NCBI GenBank assembly: GCA_030737835.1
Contig: CM060847.1
Coordinates: forward strand, 19,035,280-19,099,279
Length of the DNA stretch: 64,000 nt
Direction of reading: 5' to 3'
From: Acorus gramineus
Lineage: Eukaryota; Streptophyta; Magnoliopsida; Acorales; Acoraceae
Part shown: piece by piece, positions 11,901-22,329 of the stretch
Numbering within the stretch: the first letter of the stretch is position 1
Layout: every line of letters starts with the position of its first letter
Made by a program: the position numbers and the translations under genes
Notes under the pieces: generated by a model
Databases searched by the model: none
Seen by the model: the letters and a program-made list of their open reading frames with translations, nothing else
What the model was told of the DNA's origin: nothing

Positions 11901-12560
11901 AGTTTCAGTTTGGTATGTTAAATGAACACAGTGACCCATATATTATTAAATAAGATGAATGTGGAGAGCATAAACTTTCAAAATCTATATTAACGTATCA
12001 GAGCATCATGTTTTCAAGGGAAAAAAAACACTAGGGCAACACAGGGAAGTCAGTGATGAGATACATCAATACCATTTCCATCACCAGAGTTGATACAAAG
12101 GGATCCGAAAATAGATCCTCCTGATTCATGCAACCAAATTAGGTAAACAAATTTGATAATGCAAAATCAATAAGCAAACAAATTTATTAGGTCATATCAA
12201 TCACAAAATGAAATCAGTAATCACCAAAGCACGAAGGAGTTCAAAATAGGGTAATATTAAATGAGCTAAATAATAACACTATTATAAATTTTCTCTCTGT
12301 AAAAAATCCATCACTCCATGTGTAATGTCAATAGTTAAATTGAGGGCAATTTTTATATAGTTTGTGCAATTTAATCACATGATGTGGCAACATACAGACC
12401 ATCTCAAAACATAAATGGCAAAAAAAAACCACCATTCATTAAAAAAGCTACTGTGAATTGATCAAGCGAAAAATAAAGAGAGAGAGAAAGAGAGGGAGAA
12501 GAAATCCTGACCGTCCAAATGATGAGCTCCAACGGCGTGATCATCTCCCTGAGCTTTCAA
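8961..12560. other. CACTA interior, no supported gene
   Basis: AT-rich, with only short open frames. A 64-codon frame at 9573-9767 encodes a Lys/Glu-rich acidic stretch followed by FFGVIYLSGLSETSD. It has no recognisable domain and may be another captured host fragment. Nothing else is supported. Confidence 0.4.
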
Positions 12561-12576
12561 GAAATCCCAGCCGTCA

Positions 12577-13040
12577 ATGAACCCCCTCGATCGAGATCCA
12601 TTCCCAGCCGTCAGAAGAGAAGACGATGGGAAAACTGAAGAGGAGTTCGAGTTCGCCTTCGTCTCCGACTCCGGCGTGATCACAGACGAGAGATCTTCTC
12701 CAATGGTCAGATCTGTCCGATCTACCCCGTCTTCAATCGAGACCTCCTATTGTCTTCCGATCCCGTCGAAACCCTCCGATCGCCTCTCGTCGTCGTCGTC
12801 GTCTGAGGCGGACGAGTTGGAGAGGGTCCCGATTGAGAGCTACTACTGCGTCTACTCGCCGAGGTCGTCGTCAATCCCTCCCTCACTGGACCGTCATCGT
12901 TGTCTGAGGAGGACGAGTTGGAGAGAATGAAGAGGATTGTGATGATCGGGAGGTACAGACGCACTCCCTCACGCCTCCACTCCTTCGGCTCCACTTCCAT
13001 CTTCTTCTCTCCATCCATCAACGCTGCCATCATCGACATT
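12577..13040 (+). pseudogene. captured host-gene fragment resembling plant DUF1645 proteins
   Basis: One frame reads EEFEFAFV (about 12640). After an indel of two bases (or one missing) near 12690 the next frame reads DEIFSNGQICPIYPVFNRDL. Back in the first frame come SSSSSSEADELERVP and YYCVYSPRSS. From memory, FEFAFV, ADEIF-NGQIRP-YPVFNRDLL and a Ser-run before DELE-VP are the hallmarks of the plant DUF1645 family, whose function is not established. Local GC content is well above that of the surrounding transposon. The fragment has no obvious complete start-to-stop frame, so it is probably a decayed transduplicate. Identification is by motif only. Confidence 0.6.
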
Positions 13041-14870
13041 GGGCGTGTCTCGGTGGGTGAATGTGCCCCGTCTGATTTTTTGAAAATGGACAGTAAGGAT
13101 TCAGTTTTTATGGCAACACATGGATCGCTATTTTATGTTGGTTTTGGTTTGTCTTTAGGTGTAACTTAGATCACTACCGTCCAAAAATTGCAGTCCATAC
13201 TGAGTTACACTTAAGTCTTTTTTTGGATTCCAAGTGCAGTTTTATATACTTTATTAGTCTCTTTCACTCAATGTATCGAGATATTTATCTCATAGAAAGT
13301 TTTTACATTGTCAATAAATGATATTATTCAATCAATTGGAATGTATATTTCACATTTTATCAAATGTAATACCTCATTATATGAGATATATGATTTTAAA
13401 CAAATGAAAACAATGATGATGAGTTGAGCACAGCCCTCTCTTTTCAGTTCCCAGGTTCCTTTCATTGCTTTCTTTCACCAACTCATATTAATACCAGTGA
13501 CTTCATCAACAACCTAACTGTCATCCACTCATCTCTACACCATAATTTTTTCATCTTCTTAATTTAAAAAAAACACCATTGTTGGAGATCGTCAAAATTT
13601 CAAAAACCCAGAGTTCTAAAATAAAAGGTGTACTTGTTTCTTAAGTGGCACTTGTTTATCTGAGGTAAGGCTCATTAGATTTGCATTTACAAAACCCATA
13701 CCACAAAAACAAAAACAAATAAAGCAAACCCATTTAAACAATAATATTTCATAATAAACAAAAAAAAAACAAAAATTAAAACTTTTAAATTCATGAATTT
13801 GATTTAATGAATTTGTTTTGTTTTGTTTTGCTTAATCTTTTGATAAATTTATTTTTATTTTTAGCTCGTTTTAATATGCTTACTTTTAAAAATTTTACTT
13901 AATATTTTAATGAATTTATTTTACATTGAGTCCATTGTTCATTAAAACACAAATAAAAAAAATACTTAGTATCAAAAAATTAGTTCAGGCCACCCAAAAA
14001 TAGAGTTCTTGATCCACCCCTGGTTATATAGTTCTAGTAAATGCTGCTTTTCAACAGTTTTGAATGTTGTGAGCCAAACGCAACTTTAACAAAAAAAAAA
14101 CTTATTTTTAGCTTTAAGCGAGTGCTGTAGTTTTTTTGAACCAAACGCCCTAAGTTTTTTTAAATAAAAATTTTACTCCTAACTAAATGTATGATATAAT
14201 TTTACCCCCCTTCCCCAACATAATCGATTATGAAATCGTCGGAACATGACTTTCTTGTATTATTTAAGTTGTATGGCTTTCTATAGTCTTTTTTAATAAA
14301 TTAATGATGTTTGTTTGTCAACTACTAGTTGCACATATTTTTTCTTCATAGATATATTGTTGATGATATTGTTGTGATAATACTGCAATTAAGATTTTAA
14401 TGAAAAGTCTGGATCATGACTTTCATGTGCAAATAAGAAAAGCACATTTTATATAAATAAAAATTACATGAATTGTCATGAAACCTTAGTACCTTGGAGT
14501 ATGTACACCTCTTCCTCTGAAAGGTGATTTAATATATAAGATTTCTAACAAAACACTGATTGGTTCAGCGACTGGTGTTTATTTGGTTTGGAATAAACAT
14601 TGATCGTTGAAATGTAATTTAATATAAGATGCTTATTTTTCCTTTATTCACTTTTTTTATTCGCGAAACAAACATGAGTTTGTTTTGATTCTCTGCTCTT
14701 CTGCTCTTCTGGTGCAATCTCCTAAATAAAGAGTGCTTGTTTAAATTTTATTATTCATGTTTGAAACCAAATTATATAAATAATTTATAGTATAAATGAT
14801 CTTAGTCTAATAGTGATACAGTACGGATCGTATTTTGATTTCACAACAAATAAAAATATTTTGAAAACCT
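13041..14870. other. CACTA interior, AT-rich, no gene seen
   Basis: Low-complexity AT-rich sequence with A- and T-runs. No coding potential or structured repeat was recognised. Confidence 0.5.
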
Positions 14871-14894
14871 AAAAATTTGGCTACAAAATTCAAT

Positions 14895-15198
14895 TTCGCA
14901 GCAAAAGGTCAAGTATTTCGCAGCTAAAAGTCAACATTTTTTTGCTAGGAAAATGAATTTCACAGCAAAAGTCCTTTCTTTCGCTACGAATTTTATGTCG
15001 TAGCTAAAAGACATTTATTACTACGAAATAGCATTTCGTAGCTAAAATAGAAGACTTTTTGCTACAACATAAAATTTCGCAGCAAAATGTTAGATAAAGG
15101 TAAAACTATTTGCTACGAATTCATTTTTCGCAGGTAAAAGTCCCATTTAGCTACGAAAGTTAATTTCGTAGCTAAAAGGTCGTAGCTAATAGTGAAAT
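14895..15198. repeat. CACTA right subterminal repeats
   Basis: The same CTACGAAAT / ATTTCGTAGC motif family as at the left end, in both orientations and about as dense. Confidence 0.8.
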
Positions 15199-15212
15199 TT
15201 GTTGTAGTGTGT

Positions 15213-16101
15213 GGTAGTTGCAATCGAAGAATCGAAGGACTTGTCAAAATTCATGGTGGAAGAGCTCTTGGGATCTCTTCAAGTCCATGAGCAACGCATT
15301 CAGAAAAATGTGGAATCCACAGTGATGGAGCAGGTGTTGGAGTCAAAGTTGACTCTAAACCCAAATGGTGGTCGTGGACATTTCGGTCCACAACGCGACA
15401 ACACCTATCATGGACGTGGTCGAGGACGAGGATATAGAAATCAGCAAGTCCGTGGAAACATGAGGAACATCAAATGCTACAACTGCAACAAGTTTGGGCA
15501 CTACACGTCAGATTGTTTGAGTTTCCCCAGAAATCAAGGTGAGCAATCCAATTTTGTGGATGCGACTGATGAATTTGTAGAATCTACACTTCCTTTTGCG
15601 CATGAGGACGTGACTGGACAACAAGATGAGTGGTTTCTCGATTCGGGAGCAACCAACCACATGTGCGGAAAGAAAGAATTGTTTATGGAGCTCAACGAGA
15701 TCCGAGGAAATGTAAGCTTGGGAGACTCATCCAAGCTTGAGGTGGAAGGTAAAGGAGAAATAAAATTTTTTCTTCGAAATGGCAAACCTGAATTTATTTG
15801 CAATGTTTATTACGTTCCCAATGTGAAATGCAATATACTTATCATCGGACAACTCATTGAGAAGGGGTACGTAATACACATTGAAAATAACATCCTCTCC
15901 CTCAATGATGCACATGGGAGACATCTTGCACGGGTTCGGATGGCAAAAAATCGCATGTTTCCTCTCCAGCTCAACATGGAACATCAGAAGTGCTTCCATG
16001 GACTCATGGACAATGAGAGATGGAAGTGGCATCTTTGCTACGAGCATCTAAACTTCAACGATTTGAAGTTCCTATCCACGACGCGCATGGTAGAAGGTCT
16101 A
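15213..16101 (+). pseudogene. copia gag C-terminus, protease and GAG-pre-integrase
   Basis: It continues gag after the CACTA insertion. An RNA-binding zinc knuckle, CYNCNKFGHYTSDC, lies at about 15477-15518. The aspartic protease active site is FLDSGATNHMCG at about 15634. A GAG-pre-integrase segment WHLCYEHLNFNDLKF follows near 16030. A single TGA at 16102-16104 interrupts the polyprotein; the integrase continues in the same frame downstream. Confidence 0.85.
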
Positions 16102-16104
16102 TGA

Positions 16105-16905
16105 ACGATTGATAGGCTGACACATGTGTGCGAGACGTGCACACTTGGGAAGCAACAAAGACTTCGTTTTGCAAAAGATAGATCCTGGAGTGCGACAGAA
16201 CCACTACAATTGGTGCACACTGATATTTGTGGTCCATTGGAGGCAATCTCGCTTGGAGGTAATCGGTGTTTTATTACTTTCATCGATGATTTTAGTAGAA
16301 AGATTTGGGTGTATCCTATAAAGGAAAAGTCTGCCGCATTTTCTATTTTTAGAAATTTTAAAGCTCATGTTGAGCTGGAGATTGGTTGTAAAATTAAAAC
16401 ACTTAGATTTGACCGAGGTGGTGAGTACACCTCGAATACGTTCAAGAACTATTGTAGACAGGTGGGCATCAAACAACAGTTCACAACTACGTACATGCCG
16501 CAACAAAATGGAGTAGCCGTCCTCAACATGACAAGAACCATGCTAAAAGAAAAAGGCGTACCAAAGAGCTTTTGGGCTGAGGCCGTTGCATGCACCATCT
16601 ATCTACTCAATCGATGTCCGACAAAAAGTGTAGAGAAGATGACACCGCACGAGGCGTGGAGCGGAAGAAAGCCAAACGTGAAGCATCTCCGCATCTTTGG
16701 GTGCATTGCATATGCACAAGTGCAGGCAAAAAGAAAGCCTGATGATCGTAGAGAAAGGTGCATCTTCATTGGATACAATGAAGCCTCTAAAACCTACAGA
16801 CTCTACAATCCACTTACCAATAAATTAGTGGAGAGTAGATACGTAGTCTTTAATGAAGACGAAACATGGAATTGGAGCAATTGGACCATTGATGGAGGAA
16901 CCTGA
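16105..16905 (+). pseudogene. copia integrase, catalytic Glu lost
   Basis: The zinc-binding end CETCTLGKQ is followed by the catalytic core: first Asp in LVHTDICGPL, second Asp in RFDRGGEY. The third acidic residue normally sits in QNGV(A/V)ERKNRT; here the sequence is QNGVAVLNMTRT, so the catalytic Glu is replaced. The C-terminal part (HLRIFGCIAY, RRERCIFIGY, YNPLTNKLVESRYVVFNE) is well kept. It is in the same frame as the upstream protease. Confidence 0.85.
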
Positions 16906-17433
16906 AGATCATCAACAAGAGGTTCCACCACCTGTAGCACCGCCATCTCCTCAACAAGCAACACCTTCTACGGCACAAAGAACTCCATCAAGAGACTCTC
17001 AAACTTCTCAAGGATCTAGTAGCAATGGATCCTAATCAAAGAAAAGCCCCATTAAAATGAGAAGTATTCGGGAGATATATGAATAGACGGAAGATAGAGA
17101 AACAAATCATGAGCCTCTCATCTTCCATGCAGCCATTCAAGAAGATTGTAAGAAGGAGGAGATTCACATAGTGTAAAATAATGATACATCAGATTTAATG
17201 ACACACTCACAAAGTCTCAAGGCGATCGGCATCAAAAGGGTGTACAAGATCAAACACACTGTAGAGGGACATATCAATCGTTACAAGACGATCTATCATC
17301 CTCAAAAAGAACCAGCCATAAAGCTCGTGAAATATCCAATGCAACACAAGAGGAAACACATCAACAGTTTGTTCCAATTCCTCAAGGACCATGCGAAGAA
17401 GAGACATGCACGGAATGAAGACCTTTTGATTTG
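16906..17433 (+). pseudogene. copia RT start fused to RNase H end (large deletion)
   Basis: After a Pro/Ser-rich linker (VPPPVAPPSPQQATPS), one frame reads KAIGIKRVYKIKHTVEGHINRYK. This corresponds to the start of copia reverse transcriptase (family form IGVKWVYKIK). Within a few codons it turns into AIKLVKYPMQHKRKHIN, matching the end of copia RNase H (family form AIKLAKNPVHHERSKHID). The catalytic RT (YVDD region) and most of RNase H are missing. Confidence 0.7.
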
Positions 17434-17441
17434 AGGGGGCG
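17431..17441 (+). promoter_or_regulatory. polypurine tract of the copia element
   Basis: TTGAGGGGGCG lies directly before the TG of the 3' LTR. Confidence 0.75.
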
Positions 17442-17905
17442 TGTTGGAAATATCGAATAAAAAAAATGTGAAAGATCTCATCACCACCAAATAAGATAGG
17501 TAATAAAGACTAAATATTTGATTTGATATCAAATAATTAAGAGAATAATTAGGAGAATAAATCACATTGATTTTCTCCTTATAAATGAAATTAATAAATG
17601 ACTCTATATTAATTAATGAGTAATTTAGGATGTATATGAATATATATAGGCCACTTTTAGAAATGTTTTAATGTTATGTTATTGGCCCTCATTAGGAGAA
17701 TTGACTCTTTAGATTTTCTAGATTTTTTTGTCTTTCTCACAACACCCTATAAAAGAATGTAAAGGAGTTGTGTTATTTTTAATTCAAGCAAATCAATAAA
17801 AAGGAGAATTTCTTCAAAGTTTGTGTGTTCTTTCTTTTGGGTTTTGTGGTGAGAGTGGTGTGGTGTTTTTCAAAACACTAAAGGGTATTAGAGGGATACC
17901 CAACA
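17442..17905 (+). repeat. copia 3' LTR
   Basis: 464 bp, TGTTGGAAATATC ... CCCAACA. Nearly the same as the 5' LTR apart from one large and several small indels. Confidence 0.9.
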
Positions 17906-17910
17906 AAAAT

Positions 17911-18880
17911 TACATTCGGGTCTATACAATTTGCACTGCAAGGATTAATCTAGGTGTTGATCGACGAAGAGAAAGAGGGATTAGAGTCAGCGGGCCGTCC
18001 CTATACATCCTTTCTCAACTCCTACCTATTTTTTTGCATATATATCAATGGAAATATGGAATACAGAAAATATTGGATAAAAATTGAGACAGCCGCAGAG
18101 CGCTTAGACCAACTACTACCTAGTTTCACTTCATCAAAAAGATTTAGCCTCCGGACTCTTCATGGCTAATTTTTCTGGCAGGAAGGAAGTTTTTGAGTTT
18201 GATGTATTTGACCGCCAGCTCCAAAGCTAGGGTAATTCCTTGGTTCATAGCTTTCAATTCAAGGAAATTGATGGTCTTTCCATCTTACTAGCCTGCTTCA
18301 GCCTGTATAAGCCATTGTATCTCTGCGATCTTGAGTGTCGGTATCGAAGCCTTCACTGATCGTCGTAATCTCCGGGCATTTGATGGCTTTGAGATTAAAT
18401 TATGACATTTTCAGTTTTACTTCTCTCAAAATAACCTAGTTTTTTTATATTTTATTGCATGAATGATTGAATGTATCATTACCATTGTTAGGAAGTTCTT
18501 ATTAGGTTTACCAAAGAATAGTGTCAAGGCTGCTTTTGCATGGTTCAATTTCCGCCATCTTGTTACAAGGACGATTATGTATGCATACCAACTGCATATA
18601 ATATGCATTCCATGCATTACATATTCAATGTTATACTGGTGAAATCATATTAATTTTGCTAACATAAGACATGCGAGGCCTTAAACACTGTTACCCTTTT
18701 CCTACCTTAGTCATTCATTTGGAAAATTTGGAAAAATCAGATGGTTGTTAAATTACCAGTTGTAGTAAAAGATGTAGTTCTTCTGAGTGCTGTTATATAC
18801 TTCATCCCTTTTCCAGCCTCAATTCAAGTTTCATATGCTTTGTTAACATTATATTCTCACATTAACAAGATATATATGTT

Positions 18881-18922
<42 letters not shown>

Positions 18923-19394
18923 AATACATCAATGCAATTCATTATAGTATATGCTTTCATTTCTTTTATAAAAATATATATCTCATTAAATGAAATATAC
19001 TATTTTTTAAAAAATCAAACGTGTGTATACTGGAGTTGAGGCTGAAAAAAAGGCAGTTGTATGTAACGTTATCCTTTTAAATAATATCACTCTTCTAAGG
19101 ACCCATATGGCTCAAGGTTCCGTGGATTATTTAAAAGCATGTGATGGTTAAATGAAATTAGCTCGATGGTTCCATGAAAATTTAAGAAGTGATGGTACAT
19201 TACTAGTCGGACTAAAACTAAAATGTGTGTGTTTTTTTTTTTAAAAAAAATCTAATTGACTAATACAAGTCTATACATATGGATTTCCATATCTATACGA
19301 CGACCAATTAAACGAATTTTTTTTATTTTAAATAGAGTAGGTTTAAAGGTCGATTCGGGATGACAGAGTACTCATATTTAAATCTAATTGACTG
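17911..19394. other. intergenic upstream of GLP copy 1; TA microsatellite
   Basis: No gene seen. A (TA)n run lies at about 18884-18915. The rest is AT-rich unique-looking sequence. Confidence 0.5.
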
Positions 19395-19489
19395 GTTATA
19401 GCAAGAGCAGGTATGGACAAGGTCGAGTTCACACACCCAGACCAATTCAATTACTTCATACATCACTCATCCATGCATGTCTATAAATA
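19395..19489 (+). promoter_or_regulatory. GLP copy 1 proximal promoter and TATA box
   Basis: The block GTTATAGCAAGAGCAGGTA (19395-19413), the block GACCAATTCAATTACTT (19440-19456) and TATAAATA (19482-19489) precede the ATG at 19576. All three have counterparts at similar spacing upstream of GLP copies 3 and 4, so they are likely functional promoter elements. Confidence 0.65.
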
Positions 19490-19575
19490 CCCACTTTAAC
19501 ACAAACATAACTCACAACCCCATCTCCACATCCTTCACTTAGATATTCACTTGGATATTCAAGTGTAAGATACAA

Positions 19576-20335
19576 ATGGCTTCTGCCCTCTTCATAGTAG
19601 TCCTCCTCACCTTGGCTTCATCGGGAGCCCTCGCCACAGACCCTGGCCCTCTCCAGGACTTCTGCGTCGCCGACAAAGAATCTGCAGGTACTTATCCCTC
19701 CAATCCAGGCATTTGAGTAACATAATGGTTCAATATGCTTACAGAGCTCACTAGTTATGTTGGGACACTTTGATTTTACAGTGCTGGTGAATGGATTTGT
19801 TTGCAAGAACCCGATGAAGGTCGATGCTGACGACTTCTTCTTCTCGGGCCTAAACAAGCCAGGTAACACCGACAACAAAGTTGGATCGAACGTGACGACC
19901 GTCAACGTGAACCATATTGGGGGCCTAAACACTCTCGGCATCTCCCTCGTCCGCATCGACTATGCCCCTTACGGGCAAAACCCTCCCCACACTCACCCAC
20001 GAGCGACCGAAATACTAACGGTGATCGAGGGCACTCTCCACGTTGGCTTCGTCACTTCCAACCCCCAAAACCGTCTGATCTTCAAAGTCCTCAATGCGGG
20101 TGATGTTTTTGTGTTCCCCATCGGACTCATTCACTTCCAGTTCAACCCTGGACACGAGAACGCGGTGGCAATCGCTGCTTTGAGTAGCCAAAATCCTGGT
20201 GTGATCACGATTGCTAACGCCGTGTTTGGGTCGAATCCAAAGATTGATGGTGGTATTCTTGCCAAGGCGTTTCAGGTGGATATGAAGGTGATAGACTACC
20301 TGCAGAGCCAATTCTGGGAGGACAACAATAACTAG
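19576..20335 (+). CDS. GLP: germin-like protein (GLP copy 1)
   Basis: Secreted cupin of the germin-like family: a manganese-binding cell-wall glycoprotein, in some members with superoxide dismutase or oxalate oxidase activity. Exons 19576-19687 and 19782-20335 (GT-AG intron of 94 bp) give 221 residues, a normal GLP length. Residues 1-20 are a hydrophobic signal peptide ending GALA. Cys30 and Cys45 should form the conserved N-terminal disulfide. Metal ligands are His107, His109 and Glu114 ([12 protein letters not shown]) and His155 (GLIHFQFN). An N-glycosylation site NVT lies at 74-76. The start is chosen because it gives the signal peptide and the same 112-nt exon 1 as the other copies. It differs from copy 3 at only six residues. 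An AATAAA signal lies at 20396-20401. The exact enzymatic activity cannot be told from sequence. Confidence 0.95.
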
Positions 20336-20401
20336 TACTGCCTGATTGGATCCTCATACGTACGTAGAACCACATCCTATCTCTAATTGTATTTCAATAA
20401 A

Positions 20402-20665
20402 AGGCTTGTGTCCTGCTTGCAACTTGTTTTGCAAATAAAATAATAAAGTGGAGTGGTTTGTTCTATTGTTCTTATTATATATGGGACCCGGGACTAGCAT
20501 TTGAAATAACATTTACATAACTAAACGAAATTTTCTGCCCCTCATTTGTCCAGGGTGCCCATCATTTTGTAAGAAATGTGTATTTGTATAAACTATTCCC
20601 TATAGAAATACAACCCTTTTGATTACCAATAAAAAAAAAAAAAAAAAAAAAAATTTCTGCGCTGT
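20402..20665 (+). other. downstream of GLP copy 1; poly(A)-ended retroposon 3' end
   Basis: GLP-like 3' flank runs to about 20500. Then a stretch ends GATTACCAATA plus a run of about 23 A (to 20653), the same end as at 7420-7440, so probably the 3' tail of a LINE. Confidence 0.45.
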
Positions 20666-20794
20666 TACGCCACCACATCCTTTCATTTCTGCACTTATAA
20701 TATTAACCAAGTATCTACAATCAGTCTAATGTAAACTACAATATTAATTAACTAAACAATTCTGAAACCAGCATCACAATATCTACCACAGTCA

Positions 20795-20992
20795 TTGCAC
20801 AGATACATGCATGGTCAATGTAACATCCCATGGATCGCTTTTAAGGACTTGTGTTCCTTTGCTTCTCTGTCAACCTCCTTAATTAGTGAATGGAAGGCCA
20901 CACGTGCCTACAAAAATGGGAAATATGTGGCAAACAACATTCCATTACATTACGTTGTGGGGCCTCTTGAGCCTTCCCAGTTTTGGTTATGA
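20795..20992 (+). pseudogene. LINE RNase H-like C-terminal fragment
   Basis: The frame reads NIPWIAFKDLCSF then AYKNGKYVANNIPLHYV, resembling the REGN--ADALA end of plant L1-type RNase H domains. Only this tail remains. Assignment is by weak motif similarity. Confidence 0.4.
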
Positions 20993-21469
20993 AACAAGGC
21001 TTTTTGGTTGTTTTCTTTCTTCATGGTTTTTAATTTTGATTTCAGTGGGGAAACATTTCCCCTATGCTTTTTTTTATTATTCACTTGCCTATCATTCATT
21101 GGTTTCTGATGGTACAGTAATATATTCTTTGAATAATCATAAATCTTAAAATAATTTGTGTCTTTATCCAAACGACACAGAAAAGTAAACAAATGAGAGT
21201 TTCATCATTTCACTTCATTGACATTGGTATTGTAACTAGCTCTAATGGACTTGGGTCCCATGAAATTAGTCTTGGTTCAAGTCCAAGTCTACTTTGACCC
21301 AGTCCGAGCATAACTTGTGGGCAGGCCTATAACCAGCTGTAAGCAATGGGTTTGATGGTTTTTTTTACCGATTCATTGACTCCTTTATATCTTGTTTCTA
21401 CATCTTGTACATTTCAAAAAATGTCACAAGAATAAATCTTTACCAAGCAAAAAAATAAAATTCAAGTTC
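20993..21469. other. intergenic, no gene seen
   Basis: AT-rich sequence with no recognised feature. GLP-type 3' flank of copy 2 begins at about 21470. Confidence 0.45.
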
Positions 21470-21579
21470 CAACCCCCAAAATAAGAACAACAGAAACAAA
21501 CCACTTTATTATTATAAATCAGAAACAAGTTGCATGACACAAGCCTTTTATTGAAATAGAAGTAGGGATAGGATGTGGT

Positions 21580-22305
21580 TCAGTAATAGTTATTGTTGTC
21601 CTTCCAGAACTGGCTCTGCAGGTCATCTATAAACTTCTTATCCACCTGGAATGCCTTGGCAAGAATATCACCATCGAACTTCGGATTCGACCCGAATAGC
21701 GCATTAGCAATCGTGATAACACCAGGATTTTGGCTAATCAGAGAAGCGAATGCCACGGCGTTCTCATGTCCACGGTTGAATTGGAAGTGAATGAGCCCGA
21801 CGGGGAACACGACAATGTCACCCGCTTTGAGGAGTTTGGGAATGAGACGGTTTTGTGGGTTCGAAGTGATGAAACCAACGGGGAGAGTGCCCTCGATGAC
21901 CGTCAGTATTTATGTTGGTCGCTCTGGGTTGGTGTGTGGAGGGTTTTCCCTTTAAGGTGTGTAGTCAACGGAGGAGATGCCGAGAGTGTTTAGGACCCCC
22001 AATCTGGTTCACATTGACGGTGGTGAAGTTCGATCCAACTTTGTTGTTGGTGTTACCTGGCTTGTTTTAGCCTGAGAAGAAGAAGTCGCTCGACATCGAC
22101 CTTCATCGGGTTCTTGCAAACAAATCCATTCACCAGCACTGCAAAATCAAAGTGTCCCAACATAACTAATTATGAGATCTCTAAGCATATTGAAGCATCA
22201 TGTCACTTGAATGCCTGGATTGGAGGTGGGGATGCTTTGTCGGAGACGCAGAAGTCTTGAAGAGGGCCGGGGTCCGGATGAAGCCATGGTGAGGAGGACT
22301 ACTAC
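21580..22305 (-). pseudogene. germin-like protein pseudogene (GLP copy 2)
   Basis: Minus strand. The C-terminal third is open ([16 protein letters not shown] through [10 protein letters not shown]), but the stop codon is lost (TAG to TAT), adding two residues. The Glu metal-ligand region (normally HPRATEIL) is broken by small indels near 21900-21925. A one-base insertion lies at about 22093 (GTCGCTCGAC versus GTCGTCGGC elsewhere). In exon 1 the region encoding ALA and the start of the mature protein is deleted. The ATG and the whole 5' UTR are also missing: the promoter motif ACCAATTCAATTG abuts CTCTGCCC of exon 1 at about 22310-22325. Clearly non-functional. Flanks resemble those of copies 3 and 4. 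Confidence 0.9.
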
Positions 22306-22329
22306 GAACAGGGCAGAGCAATTGAATTG

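Larger units (their letters stand above)
8491..15212. mobile_element. CACTA (En/Spm) DNA transposon, non-autonomous, inserted in copia gag
   Basis: The element is 8494-15209, opening CACTACAAGAAATT and closing AATTTGTTGTAGTG. It is flanked by a 3-bp TGT duplication (8491-8493 and 15210-15212), exactly as expected for CACTA. Removing it with one TGT restores the gag reading GAG CAT GTG GTA GTT. Both ends carry dense subterminal repeats. No TNP2-type transposase is visible in its 6.7 kb, so it would depend on an enzyme supplied elsewhere. Confidence 0.93.
7554..17905 (+). mobile_element. Ty1/copia LTR retrotransposon, split by a CACTA insertion
   Basis: LTRs at 7554-7922 and 17442-17905 start TGTTGGAAATATC and end CCCAACA. 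The flanking 5-bp target duplication AAAAT (7549-7553 and 17906-17910) is perfect. Primer-binding site, gag, protease, integrase and polypurine tract follow in copia order. Gag is interrupted by a 6.7-kb CACTA element, and RT plus most of RNase H are deleted. Without the CACTA insert the element would be about 3.6 kb. It cannot move on its own. Confidence 0.92.

Noticed and set aside
12722..13039. Minus-strand 105-codon frame in the CACTA cargo
   Set aside because: It opposes the plus-strand DUF1645-like fragment and encodes a Ser/Arg/Thr-rich repeat from trinucleotide runs.
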